A stretch of DNA of 64,000 bases. Source: Limnohabitans sp. 2KL-51 (GTDB lineage: Bacteria; Pseudomonadota; Gammaproteobacteria; Burkholderiales; Burkholderiaceae_C). The notes below the pieces were generated by a model that saw nothing but the letters and a program-made list of their open reading frames with translations, had not been told where the DNA came from and searched no databases. Within the stretch, counting starts at the first letter, position 1. Each line of letters begins with the position of its first letter. Shown here in pieces: positions 34,414-43,301 of the stretch. The position numbers and the translations under genes were made by a program. Location: assembly GCF_003063645.1 (NCBI RefSeq), contig NZ_NESJ01000005.1, forward strand, positions 186,001 to 250,000. The letters run 5' to 3'.

Positions 34414-34606
34414 GTCGTGTTCCTGAATTCGAGTGGGTGGCGATGAAAAAAAATAAAGGCCCTTGGCCATGGGTAAATTGTGGCCGCATTTTGCGACAAG
34501 TTGGTCAAACCCGAGACAGACAGAGAGTTGACCGTTGCATTGGCCTACAGTGGGGCACCTCAAAGCCACATTTTGAGGCCCAAATATTCTGAGCCAAATC
34601 AACGCC

Positions 34607-35392
34607 ATGCACACACCCTCATCCGTCTTGTTTGTCCCCCATGGCTCGCCCATGTTTGCATTGCACCCCGGTGCCGCAGGCGCGGCCATGAGCGCCTTGG
34701 TGCCTCAACTTGGCGCCCTGCGCGCCATTGTGGTGGTCAGCCCGCACTGGGACACTGCTGTGCCCACCGTGGGCTTTGCCACCCGGCTCGAAACCATTCA
34801 CGATTTTGGCGGCTTTGACCCGCGCCTGTACGAGATGCAATACCCCGCCATGGGCAGCCCCGAAGTGGCGGCCCAGGTGGTCAGTGCGCTGCAAGCGGCG
34901 GGCATTTCAGTGGCGCAAGACGCCCAGCGCGGCCTTGACCATGGCGCTTGGACGCCCCTGCGCCAGATGTTCCCCGATGCCCAAGTGCCCGTGGTGCCCC
35001 TGTCGGTGCAAAGCCACCTGGGTCCCGAACACGCTTACCGCGTGGGCCAGGCGCTGGCCCCTTTGGCTCAGCAAGGCATTTTGGTGCTGGCCTCGGGCAA
35101 CATCACCCACAACCTGCGCGATTTGATGGCCGTGCGCACGCAAGGCGGCGCCACGCCCGACTATGTTCCGGCCTTTGCCGACTGGATCCACACCCACATG
35201 ACGGCCCGTGATGTGCCCGGTCTTCTAGCTTATCGTCAGCAAGCTGTCGGTCAGCGTGCCCATCCCACCGATGAACACCTGCTGCCGCTGTTCACCGCTT
35301 TGGGCGCGGCGGGGCCCGATGCACAGCCCGAGGCGTTTTTCCGGGGCATCAGCGACCACGTCATCGCCATGGACGGCTACGCCTTTGCTTGA
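34607..35392 (+). CDS. LigB-type extradiol ring-cleavage dioxygenase (DODA-like)
   Basis: This 261-residue class III extradiol dioxygenase resembles 4,5-DOPA dioxygenase (YgiD/DodA). Metal-binding histidines appear in [16 protein letters not shown] (about 10-21) and VVVSPHWDT near 47, with the active-site His in [13 protein letters not shown] near 166. The C-terminal [19 protein letters not shown] is conserved in the group. These enzymes open catechol-type rings with non-haem Fe(II) or Zn(II). It is monocistronic and divergent from gabD. The natural substrate is unknown. Confidence 0.85.
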   Translation: MHTPSSVLFVPHGSPMFALHPGAAGAAMSALVPQLGALRAIVVVSPHWDTAVPTVGFATRLETIHDFGGFDPRLYEMQYPAMGSPEVAAQVVSALQAAGISVAQDAQRGLDHGAWTPLRQMFPDAQVPVVPLSVQSHLGPEHAYRVGQALAPLAQQGILVLASGNITHNLRDLMAVRTQGGATPDYVPAFADWIHTHMTARDVPGLLAYRQQAVGQRAHPTDEHLLPLFTALGAAGPDAQPEAFFRGISDHVIAMDGYAFA

Positions 35393-35482
35393 GACATTGA
35401 ATACTTGCGGCCGGTGCGTGTGGTGCGTGGGGATTGAGCCCTCCGGGGCCGCAAGGCCCTTTGGATGCAGCCCCCTCAGGAC

Positions 35483-36451
35483 TCAGTCGATCTTCGCGCC
35501 CGAGGCCTTGACCACTTGCGCCATGCGCACATAGTCGGCCGCCAGCAACTTACTGAAGTCGGCGTTGCTCATGTCGCGGGGCTCGATGCCTTGCTTGTCC
35601 AAGCGCGCAAGCACAACCGGGTCTTTGAGCAGCTTGCTGACAGCCGCGTTGATGCGGTTGGCCTCGGCGGCCGGGATGGCCGCAGGGCCCAGAAAACCGA
35701 ACCAAGAATCAAACTGGTAACCCGGCAAGCCGCTCTCAGCAATGGTGGGCAAGTCGGGCAAGTATTTGCTGCGCTGGGGCGAGGTCACGCCCAACAAACG
35801 CACGCGGCTGTCCTTGGCAAAGGCCAGCGCGCCAATGCTGGCGGCAATCACGGCCTGGGCGCGGCCCGACAGCACTTCGTTGATGGCTTCGCCTGTGGCC
35901 TTGAGGGGGATGTGCACCACATCGATGCCCGCCAAGCCCGTGAAGTACGCCATGGCCAAATGTGTGGCACTGCCCACACCCGCGCTCGCGTAGTTCATCT
36001 TGCCGGGGTTGGCCTTGGCGTAACGGATGAATTCGGCAGCGGTCTTGGCGGGCACATCGGGGTTCACCATGAGTACGTAGCTCGCGCTGCCAATGTGGGC
36101 CAGTGGGGTGAAGTCTTTTTGTGGGTCGTAGGCCAGCTTGGTGTACAGCGATCCGGCAATGTTGTGGCTGGCGGCCGCAGCCACCATCACGGTGCCATCG
36201 GCCTCGGCGCGGGCCACGTAGCCGGTGCCGACGGTGCCACCTGCACCGGGTCGGTTTTCCACAATCACCGTTTGACCCAGGGCCACGCCCATTTCCTGCG
36301 ACAGTGCGCGGGCCAAGGTGTCCTGCACACCACTGGAGGCAAAGGGCACCACGATTCGCACCGTTTTGGTGGATTGTGCTTGGGCCAAGCCCACGGCCGA
36401 CAGCATGGCCATGCCGAGGCTGGAGGTCAAAATTTCACGACGTTGAATCAT
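35483..36451 (-). CDS. Bug family tripartite tricarboxylate receptor
   Basis: This periplasmic receptor of about 322 residues has a signal peptide (MIQRREILTSSLGMAMLSAVGLAQAQ) followed by VRIVVPFASSGVQDTLARALSQ, ENRPGAGGTVGTGYVA and the Bug ligand loops. ATG 36451 has AAGGAA ahead; the longer frame to 36607 lies inside the argE-like gene. It is 38 bases behind that gene. A Bug receptor also accompanies the reductive dehalogenase gene bhbA in Comamonas sp. 7D-2 (from memory), and here the dehalogenase lies 2.5 kb away, so a role in halogenated-acid uptake is possible but unproven. Confidence 0.9.
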   Translation of the reverse strand: MIQRREILTSSLGMAMLSAVGLAQAQSTKTVRIVVPFASSGVQDTLARALSQEMGVALGQTVIVENRPGAGGTVGTGYVARAEADGTVMVAAAASHNIAGSLYTKLAYDPQKDFTPLAHIGSASYVLMVNPDVPAKTAAEFIRYAKANPGKMNYASAGVGSATHLAMAYFTGLAGIDVVHIPLKATGEAINEVLSGRAQAVIAASIGALAFAKDSRVRLLGVTSPQRSKYLPDLPTIAESGLPGYQFDSWFGFLGPAAIPAAEANRINAAVSKLLKDPVVLARLDKQGIEPRDMSNADFSKLLAADYVRMAQVVKASGAKID

Positions 36452-36489
36452 GTGAGTTTCCTTGAGTAGGGTTCGATCGTTTGAAAAAA

Positions 36490-37710
36490 TCAGGCCACGC
36501 ACACCCGGTCGGCCAGGCGGCGCATGAAGCGCTCGCACCAAGCCAACTGGTCCAGCGTGACCCATTCGTTGGGCTGGTGCGCCTGCGCAATGTGGCCGGG
36601 GCCGCACACGATGGTGGGCACACCGGCTTGGTGAAACAGAGCAGCTTCCGTGCCAAACGACACCTTGCCCGCGCCGCTGGCCGGGTCGACTTCGGCGCAG
36701 TCAAAACACAGGTTGGCGATCTCGCTGTCGGCGGCCGTGGCAAAACCGGGCAACACCGATTTGAGCTCGTGCGTGATGCCCGTGCCCGGTGCGACCGCCT
36801 GCATGGCGGGCACCAGGCTCTCACCAAAGGCTTTGGCGCGGGCAAACAAATCTTCGGGCGTGTTCAGGTGGTGGTGGCGGATTTCCCAAGTTACTTCACA
36901 CTGGCGGGGAATGATGTTGAGCGCCGTGCCACCCGCGATCACGCCCGTGTGCACGGTGGTGTGGGGCACGTCGTAAATCGGGTCAAACGGGCCGTTTTGT
37001 ACCAGCTCGCGGTGCATGCTTTTCAGGTTAGCAACAAATTCGCAGGCGATCTCGACGGCGTTCACGCCCAAAGGGGTGAGTGAGGAATGCGCCTCAAAAC
37101 CGTGCACCGTGGTTTTGTAAGAGTGCTTGCCTTTGTGCGCAATCACCACCTGCATGCCCGTGGGCTCGCCCACGATGCAACCCGCGGGTTTGAAGCCCTG
37201 GGCCTGCATGTCGGCAATCATGCGGCGCACGCCGATGCAGCCCACTTCTTCGTCGTAACTGAAAGCCAGGTGGATCGGGCGCTTGAGTTTTCTTTTCAGC
37301 AACTCGGGCACCATCATCAAACAGATGGCGCCAAAACTCTTCATGTCGGTCACGCCCCGGCCGTACATCTTGTCGCCTTTGATTTCGACCTTGAACGGGT
37401 CGGTGTCCCAGGGCTGGCCGTCCACCGGCACCACGTCGGTGTGGCCCGACAGCACCAGGCCGCCGATTTTGGTTTCGCCATCGTGTGCGGGCAGCGTGGC
37501 CCAAAGGTTGGCTTTTTGACCGCTGTCGTCATAAGTTCGGCTGCAGGCAATACCCAAGTCCTTCAGGTAAGCCTCGGTCCAGTCCAGAAGGGCCAAGTTG
37601 CTGTCGCGCGAGACGGTGGCAAAGGCGATCCATTTTTCGATCAGGGGCAGGGCGGCCAAGTCGGTGGCCTGCACATTCGCCAGGGCTGCGCGGGAGAGAG
37701 GGGCATTCAT
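36490..37710 (-). CDS. argE: Acetylornithine deacetylase-like M20 metallopeptidase
   Basis: This 406-residue zinc-dependent deacylase is of the ArgE type. VLSGHTDVVPVDGQPW (about 88-103) carries the first His and Asp, GRGVTDMKSFGA near 117 the bridging Asp, YDEEVGC near 150 the general-base Glu, and CGPGHIAQAHQPNEW near 371 the last His. The dimerisation domain sits in between. ArgE removes acetyl from N-acetylornithine; M20 relatives act on many N-acyl amino acids. It lies upstream of a Bug receptor in the same direction, so it may be a catabolic paralogue rather than the arginine-synthesis enzyme. Confidence 0.85.
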   Translation of the reverse strand: MNAPLSRAALANVQATDLAALPLIEKWIAFATVSRDSNLALLDWTEAYLKDLGIACSRTYDDSGQKANLWATLPAHDGETKIGGLVLSGHTDVVPVDGQPWDTDPFKVEIKGDKMYGRGVTDMKSFGAICLMMVPELLKRKLKRPIHLAFSYDEEVGCIGVRRMIADMQAQGFKPAGCIVGEPTGMQVVIAHKGKHSYKTTVHGFEAHSSLTPLGVNAVEIACEFVANLKSMHRELVQNGPFDPIYDVPHTTVHTGVIAGGTALNIIPRQCEVTWEIRHHHLNTPEDLFARAKAFGESLVPAMQAVAPGTGITHELKSVLPGFATAADSEIANLCFDCAEVDPASGAGKVSFGTEAALFHQAGVPTIVCGPGHIAQAHQPNEWVTLDQLAWCERFMRRLADRVCVA

Positions 37711-37840
37711 GGGGTTCCGTCCAAAGAAATCAGGATGGGAATCATCTTACAGGTCGCCAGAACCGGCAGCGTCACCTTGCCGACAGCGCAGCCGCTTCGG
37801 CCCGCCTACAGTGGGCAGCCCATCTAACAGGAGTTTTTTC

Positions 37841-38158
37841 ATGGCCATTTATGAGCTGCGCACCTACAACGCCATCGTCGGGAAAATGTCGGAACTCACC
37901 TCGCACTACAAAAACGAGGGCTGGCCTGTGCTGTCCAAGCACCCGTCCAAACTGGTGGGTTACTTCACGGGCGATGTGGGGGCTTTGAACCAGCTGATCC
38001 ACATCTGGAAGTTTGACGACGATGCCGACCGCCGGGCTTTTTGGGCCGGGGTCTACGGCGATCCGGATTTCATGGCCTTTGCCGCCAAAATTCGGCCCCT
38101 GATTGCCGAGCAGCAAAACAAGCTCATGCTGTCCGCGCCATGGGGCCCTCAGCCTTGA
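37841..38158 (+). CDS. NIPSNAP family protein
   Basis: This 105-residue single-domain NIPSNAP (dimeric alpha-beta barrel) protein begins MAIYELRTYNAIVGKMSEL and contains IHIWKFDDDADRRAF, the usual core. ATG 37841 has CAGGAG nine bases ahead; the longer frame from 37598 crosses the argE start and is rejected. NIPSNAP proteins are often encoded beside catabolic genes but have no proven activity in bacteria. It converges on the SDR gene with 13 bases between stops. Confidence 0.88.
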   Translation: MAIYELRTYNAIVGKMSELTSHYKNEGWPVLSKHPSKLVGYFTGDVGALNQLIHIWKFDDDADRRAFWAGVYGDPDFMAFAAKIRPLIAEQQNKLMLSAPWGPQP

Positions 38159-38171
38159 GCCTTGGCTGGGC

Positions 38172-38891
38172 TTATTGAATCAAGTAGCCGCCGTCCACGG
38201 GCAAGACCACGCCCGTGATGAAGCGTGCCGCCGGGCTGGCCAAAAACAGCACCGGGTCGGCCACGTCTTCAGGTTGGCCCCAGCGGCCCATCGGCGTGCG
38301 GCCCACAATTTGCGCGCTGCGTGTGGCGTCGTCTTGCAAGGCTTGCGTCAAAGGCGTGGCGATCCAGCCCGGGGCCACGGCATTCACCCGGATGCCGTCG
38401 GCCGCATAGGCAATGGCCAGCGACTTGGTCAGCTGCGCCACGCCGCCCTTGCTGGCGCTGTAGCCGGGCGTGAGGCCTCCCCCAAAAAAGCTCAGCATCG
38501 AGGCTGTGTTGACGATGCAGCCTTGGCGGGCCTTCAGGCCTGCACGGGCGGCGGCGCAGGCGCGCATGGTGCCGTTCAGGTTGATGTCTACGGTTTGGGC
38601 AAACATCTCGGGATCGTGTTCAGCGTTGCGCTGGATGATGCCCGCGCAGTTGACCAGCACATCGAATTCACCAAACTCAACCAGCACGTTTTGCACACGC
38701 TCGTTTTGCCGCACATCCAGCACATGAAAGGCGACCAGGCGGTTGGCGCTCAGGGCTTGCGCTACCTCTACCTCGGCAGGCGTGGCCCCGGTGGCCGTCA
38801 CGCTGGCTCCAGTGGCGGCAAAGGCCCGGGCAATGGCCGCCCCAATGCCGCTGGTGCCGCCGGTGATGAAGACTTTTTGGGCCGTGTTCAT
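38172..38891 (-). CDS. SDR family oxidoreductase next to the reductive dehalogenase
   Basis: This 239-residue SDR has TGGTSGIGAAIA near residue 11, VNCAGI near 84, the catalytic YSASKGG near 143 and the end RFITGVVLPVDGGYLIQ. ATG 38891 has GGGAGAAATTTC ahead. The gene starts 21 bases after the stop of the reductive dehalogenase fusion and is probably in one operon with it. It may oxidise or reduce the dehalogenated product or a precursor, an inference from position only. Confidence 0.87.
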   Translation of the reverse strand: MNTAQKVFITGGTSGIGAAIARAFAATGASVTATGATPAEVEVAQALSANRLVAFHVLDVRQNERVQNVLVEFGEFDVLVNCAGIIQRNAEHDPEMFAQTVDINLNGTMRACAAARAGLKARQGCIVNTASMLSFFGGGLTPGYSASKGGVAQLTKSLAIAYAADGIRVNAVAPGWIATPLTQALQDDATRSAQIVGRTPMGRWGQPEDVADPVLFLASPAARFITGVVLPVDGGYLIQ

Positions 38892-38912
38892 GAAATTTCT
38901 CCCTTGCTGCTT

Positions 38913-41900
38913 TTAAAAATCCAGGGCGATCACACCCCCGGAATGCTGGGCGCGTGAGCAGCACAAAATGATTTTGTGTTGCCGCTCTTTTTGGCTGAGA
39001 ACAAAGTCGCGGTGCTCGATGTCATCGGACAGCGTCGCATCGTAATGCCGGGCGCAGACGCCGCACAAACCGTCGCTGCATTTCACATCGATGGCCACGC
39101 CAGATTCAGCCAGCACCTCGGTGGCGCTGCGATCGGCAGGCACTTGCAGGCGGCGACCGGATGTTTTCAGCACCAACTCAAAGGGCTGGTTCACCCAAGC
39201 ATCGGTCTCGGGCACGCTGAAGTATTCGCGGTGCAGCGCGTCTTCTGGCCAGCCATGTGCGCAGGCAGCCTCGAACACACCATCCATGAAACGCGGCGCA
39301 CCGCAGGTGTAGACATGCCCACCCGCAGCGAACTCGGGCATCAGTTGCATCAGGTCGGCGCGTTGGCCTTCGTCCTTGAAGTGGTACTGCACCCGCTCGG
39401 CCCACGGCGCTTCGGTCAGGTCTTTCAAAAAGCCCGCCGTTGTTCGGCTGGCCGCGCTGTAATGAAAGTCAAACGCCTTGCCCAGCGCATGCAGGCGGTG
39501 CGCCATGGCGATCAGAGGCGTCACGCCAATACCGCCCGCAAACAGCCAGCTGTGCGTAGCGTCTTCGTGCAGTTCAAAGTGGTTGGCGGGGCGCGTCACA
39601 AACACGCGCCGCCCCTCGCGAAACACCCGGTGCATCAGCGCTGAGCCGCCGCGCCCGCCTGACTCGGGCGGCTCGCGCAACACGCCCAGCACATATTTGC
39701 TGCGGTCGGCCGGGTCGCCCGCCAGGCTGTAGGGCCGCTGGTATTCAGGGGCGATCACCACGTCAATGTGGCCTCCCGCCTCAAACGGCGGCAGCTCGCC
39801 ACCATCAGGCGCTTTGAACTCGTAACGCGCCAGGCCCTCGGTCATCTCTTCGCGCCGGTGCAACACCACCGGGAACACGGGCGGCTCGGCGGGCAGTGGC
39901 TGCGGACCGGGGGCCAAGCCGTCGGTCTGTCCTGCCTCCAATCGCGCTTGGTACTGCGCGGGCGTGAGCAAGGCTTGGTAGCGGGCAATGCCCTCTTCGC
40001 GGTTGACGGGGTAGGTCACCGGGTAAGGCGGTGGCATTTTGTCGGCCGGGTACACGGCCAGGGTCTGGTCTTCGTAGCGCAGGTCCAGGTCTTTTTGCAG
40101 GGTGCGGCGGTGCGTTTGCGCGGCCTGAACATAGCGGCCAGAGGTTTTGTCCAGCTCGATGTCCCACCACCACTTTTTGACCGGGTTGATGCTGCCGCGC
40201 TCCAGCAGGTCATCGAGCCGGGCCAGCGCCGGTGCAGCGGCGGGCAGCTTCATGGCCACTTGCCTCCACAGGCTGTCGGCCAGCAGGCCTTCCAGGTTCC
40301 AGGGGCAGGTTTTCATGCAGCGGCCGCACATGCCGCCCGCCGCGTTGGTGATGCGGTAGCGGGCGCATTTTTCGGCGTCGCTTTTCCAGATTTCGTAGCC
40401 GTTGTACATCAGCTTGGGGCCTGCGGTGATGGCCCCGGACGGGCATTCGCGGGCGCACTTGTTGCAGCTTTCGCAAAAGCTTTGCAGGCCAAAGTCGATG
40501 GGCCGGTCAGGGGCCATGGGCATGTCGGTGGTCACGCTGCCGCTTTTCAGGCGTGGGCCCAAAAACGGGTTGAGGATCACCTCGCCAATGCGGCTGACTT
40601 CGCCCAAGCCCGACAGCAGCAACAAAGGCGGCTGCAGCACATCGCCGTCCAGCACCGAATGCACCCTGGCCGAATAACCGAGCCGCCGAATCTGCTCGGC
40701 CAAAATGCCGCCCATCAGCGAAAAGCGCAAATAAGCCCGCATGCTCTGCGCCACCGAAATCCAGTCGTCGCCACTCGCGCCTTCCATGGTCTCGTGGCCT
40801 TGGTCGATCAGCAGGTTCACCGCGTTGGCGTGGTACGCCGGCATGGGGTTGCCGCCCGCGTCGTGCGAGTAATAGGCCCACTCGGGCACAGCGCACAGGC
40901 CCACCGCGTCCACCCCCAAATAGTACGAAGCCGCTTTCAAGTTGTCGGCATTGCGCTGCGGGTCTTGCGTGCTGGCGGCCACCGGGCCACGCGCCGGGCC
41001 AAACTGCAGCAACAACAGCGCTCCCAAAGCCCGGCGAGCGCAAGCGCCGATCGGGCTTTTCATCACGTAGTGCGCGTTCTTGGCGTCGTCTTGCACCGAC
41101 TTGCCCAAATCGCCAAACAAGGCGCGGGCAAAAAAGTCGGCCCGTTTGGGAAAGCGCGGCACCCGGTCGTGGTCAATGAAGGTGGTGGGCGTGTCGCGGC
41201 GCTTGAGTGTTTCAAACGGGTGTGCGCCTTGGCGAAACTCGCGTTGCGCAAACGCGTCTTGGTGAAACGCGCTCTTGAATGTGCCCAACCCTAACCACCA
41301 AGCTGGGCCGTGGCTTTGCCAGCGGTTTTGTTGAGGGTCGAGCGCCTGATCGGGGGCGATGGCCAGCGTGGTGCTGACCGCGGCCAAGGCATAACGCTGG
41401 CCCACATACGGGTTCTCGCCGTCGCCCAGCGTCAAGCCGGCGGACAAAGCCAAACGGCCCAAATCCAAGTCGCTGCAGCTGGCGCTGTGGGCGCGGGCCT
41501 CGTGGCCCAGCATGCGCAAATAGCTCGATAGCAAAACCGCCGTTTGCGCGGCCAACACGCTGGCGCGTTGCGCCTGTGTGCCCGCCAACCAGTCGCAACC
41601 GGGCTCTGCCGGTTTCGGGTCTCGCGCAAATTCCACCAGGATCACGATGGCGTGGCCATGGTGCGCTATCGGCCCGTACACCGTGCGCGCCGAGTCCAGC
41701 ACATCGGCCAGGATCATGTCCATGCCTGCCGCAAAACTGGCCGGCTGGCTTTGCGCCAACTCTTCGCCCAGCGCAGGCACGGCGGGGTTGCGGATCGGCT
41801 CGACCAGCCAGGCCGTCGCGGGCAGTGCGCACACGCCCATCATCGATGCGTCGAAGTAATAACCCGCTGCTTTCAGGTGCTGGGCCCGCTCGGTCGGGTC

Positions 41901-42131
41901 GACTGGAATCTCCCCTTCCTTGGGGTTGACTGCGCCATCGCGCACCAAGTCGAACATCGCCATGTAACGCGCCATGGCGTGCGACAAAGATTCAGGATCA
42001 GAGTGTGCAAAGCGCAACGCCTCCATGGGGGGCAGGCCGCTGTCTTCGGGGGCGGCATGCGTTCGTCGCAGGCGCTCCAGCGGGTAAGGCCCCAAGTGCA
42101 CGGGACGGTCGCGGTAAGAAAACATGCGCAT
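38913..42131 (-). CDS. Self-sufficient reductive dehalogenase (RdhA-reductase fusion)
   Basis: This 1072-residue protein joins a cobalamin-dependent reductive dehalogenase to its own electron-supply module, as in aerobic BhbA (Comamonas) and NpRdhA. The start MRMFSYRDRPVHLGPYPLERL is BhbA-like and lacks a Tat signal, so the enzyme should be cytoplasmic. The RdhA core shows YSARVHS near 484 and PRLKSGSVTTD near 527 (candidate catalytic Tyr and Lys), then two 4Fe-4S sites: CESCNKCARECP near 551 and CARYR..CGRCMKTCPW near 585-606. A phthalate-dioxygenase-reductase-type part follows: RPYSLAGD near 797 (flavin), GGIGVTPL near 867 (NAD(P)H), and a C-terminal 2Fe-2S motif CSDGLCGVC near 1018 with a later Cys. 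The N-terminal ~340 residues repeat the cobalamin-domain pattern. The halogenated substrate is unknown. Confidence 0.9.
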   Translation of the reverse strand: MRMFSYRDRPVHLGPYPLERLRRTHAAPEDSGLPPMEALRFAHSDPESLSHAMARYMAMFDLVRDGAVNPKEGEIPVDPTERAQHLKAAGYYFDASMMGVCALPATAWLVEPIRNPAVPALGEELAQSQPASFAAGMDMILADVLDSARTVYGPIAHHGHAIVILVEFARDPKPAEPGCDWLAGTQAQRASVLAAQTAVLLSSYLRMLGHEARAHSASCSDLDLGRLALSAGLTLGDGENPYVGQRYALAAVSTTLAIAPDQALDPQQNRWQSHGPAWWLGLGTFKSAFHQDAFAQREFRQGAHPFETLKRRDTPTTFIDHDRVPRFPKRADFFARALFGDLGKSVQDDAKNAHYVMKSPIGACARRALGALLLLQFGPARGPVAASTQDPQRNADNLKAASYYLGVDAVGLCAVPEWAYYSHDAGGNPMPAYHANAVNLLIDQGHETMEGASGDDWISVAQSMRAYLRFSLMGGILAEQIRRLGYSARVHSVLDGDVLQPPLLLLSGLGEVSRIGEVILNPFLGPRLKSGSVTTDMPMAPDRPIDFGLQSFCESCNKCARECPSGAITAGPKLMYNGYEIWKSDAEKCARYRITNAAGGMCGRCMKTCPWNLEGLLADSLWRQVAMKLPAAAPALARLDDLLERGSINPVKKWWWDIELDKTSGRYVQAAQTHRRTLQKDLDLRYEDQTLAVYPADKMPPPYPVTYPVNREEGIARYQALLTPAQYQARLEAGQTDGLAPGPQPLPAEPPVFPVVLHRREEMTEGLARYEFKAPDGGELPPFEAGGHIDVVIAPEYQRPYSLAGDPADRSKYVLGVLREPPESGGRGGSALMHRVFREGRRVFVTRPANHFELHEDATHSWLFAGGIGVTPLIAMAHRLHALGKAFDFHYSAASRTTAGFLKDLTEAPWAERVQYHFKDEGQRADLMQLMPEFAAGGHVYTCGAPRFMDGVFEAACAHGWPEDALHREYFSVPETDAWVNQPFELVLKTSGRRLQVPADRSATEVLAESGVAIDVKCSDGLCGVCARHYDATLSDDIEHRDFVLSQKERQHKIILCCSRAQHSGGVIALDF

Positions 42132-42161
42132 GAGCGGTACACGTGAGGTTGAGGGCGACCG

Positions 42162-43019
42162 TCAATCGCTCAGGCGTTGGCCCGTGACTTTCACGACTTC
42201 GGGCTGGAAATCGCCCATACCATAGGGCCCGACCACTTCGCCCTGCAGCGAAGCCCCTTGCACCCGGGTCTGAACAGCTTTGAGCTGCCCGTCGGCTTGT
42301 ACAAAGCTGAAGTGCAGGTCAACGCCGTTCAGGCTCGCACCGAGCAGGGTTTGCGTTTGCCCGCCCAAGGTCAGGGTGCCGCCCAGTCGCTGGTGGCGCT
42401 GGGTCAATTGCAACAAAACTGGCCCTTGTGGGGCAAGGCCCTGCACCGACCATTGGCCTGCCACAGCGGTGGGTACGGTCCAGAAATAGCCCGTGTTGGT
42501 GCCTGCGCGGATCACCTGATCGGGCTCCCAGTCGCCCATGGAAAACGTGTTGGACAAAACGCGTGTGCCCGGGCGCATGGCCAAAATGGTGGGGCGCAAT
42601 TGCGCGTTCAGCTCTTCCAGCAGGTACATGGTGACCACTGTGGCTTTGGAAAAGTCTTCTTTGAAGATGTCGCCATGCACGATGCGCACCCGGTCGGCCA
42701 CACCCGCACGCTGTGCGTTGCGCTGGGCCAGTGCGGCCAGGTCTTTGTTGTATTCGATGCCCCAAGCCCGCGCCCCAAACTGCCGCGCCGCCGCGATCGG
42801 GATTTTGCCGTCGCCTGCGCCCAAATCAACGACCTCGTCATTGGGGCCGACCCGCGCTGCCGTCAGCATTTGCGTGACGAGTTCATCGCGGGTGGGCAGC
42901 CACATCACGTCCTTGCCCATCTGGCCGAGCTTGGGGGCGTAAGTTTCAGGGGGCAGGCTGCTGCAAGCTTGCAATAGCAACAGGGCCACAAGGGGCCAAA
43001 GGCGGGTGAACTTGGGCAT
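42162..43019 (-). CDS. Lipoprotein with class I SAM-dependent methyltransferase domain
   Basis: This protein of about 285 residues starts with a lipoprotein signal (MPKFTRLWPLVALLLLQACSS; lipobox LLQAC), so it should be exported and lipid-anchored. Residues ~60-180 nevertheless form a class I methyltransferase: VVDLGAGDGKIPIAAARQFGARAWGIEYN, VRIVHGDIF and VVTMYLLEELNAQLRP. The C-terminal ~110 residues are beta-rich and unassigned. The frame could start upstream at 43190, but ATG 43019 fits the signal peptide. SAM is not thought to be available in the periplasm, so the combination is odd; a mis-predicted signal or a non-methylating role are alternatives. It lies 30 bases upstream of the dehalogenase. 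Confidence 0.8.
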   Translation of the reverse strand: MPKFTRLWPLVALLLLQACSSLPPETYAPKLGQMGKDVMWLPTRDELVTQMLTAARVGPNDEVVDLGAGDGKIPIAAARQFGARAWGIEYNKDLAALAQRNAQRAGVADRVRIVHGDIFKEDFSKATVVTMYLLEELNAQLRPTILAMRPGTRVLSNTFSMGDWEPDQVIRAGTNTGYFWTVPTAVAGQWSVQGLAPQGPVLLQLTQRHQRLGGTLTLGGQTQTLLGASLNGVDLHFSFVQADGQLKAVQTRVQGASLQGEVVGPYGMGDFQPEVVKVTGQRLSD

Positions 43020-43301
43020 GGGCGTAACCAGACAGGGCAAGGGTGTTGTGAGATTTGGAGGGTAACCGGATTTCTGAGCAAGGGCAGCTGTGGGCGTGAC
43101 AGGACCGGTTGTGTCGATCCTCACAGGCCAGACGCCAACGTCCGATAAAGCGGGATTGATCGCGAAAAGCCCATGTAACGAAAGCGACATATTGATGGGT
43201 ATTCACCCAACAAGATGATGACGAGTTCAGTGCATTGATGTTTCTGCAGAATTTTGAACTGGATTCACAAACCCCATCACACACATTTTTTGGAGACCTC
43301 C

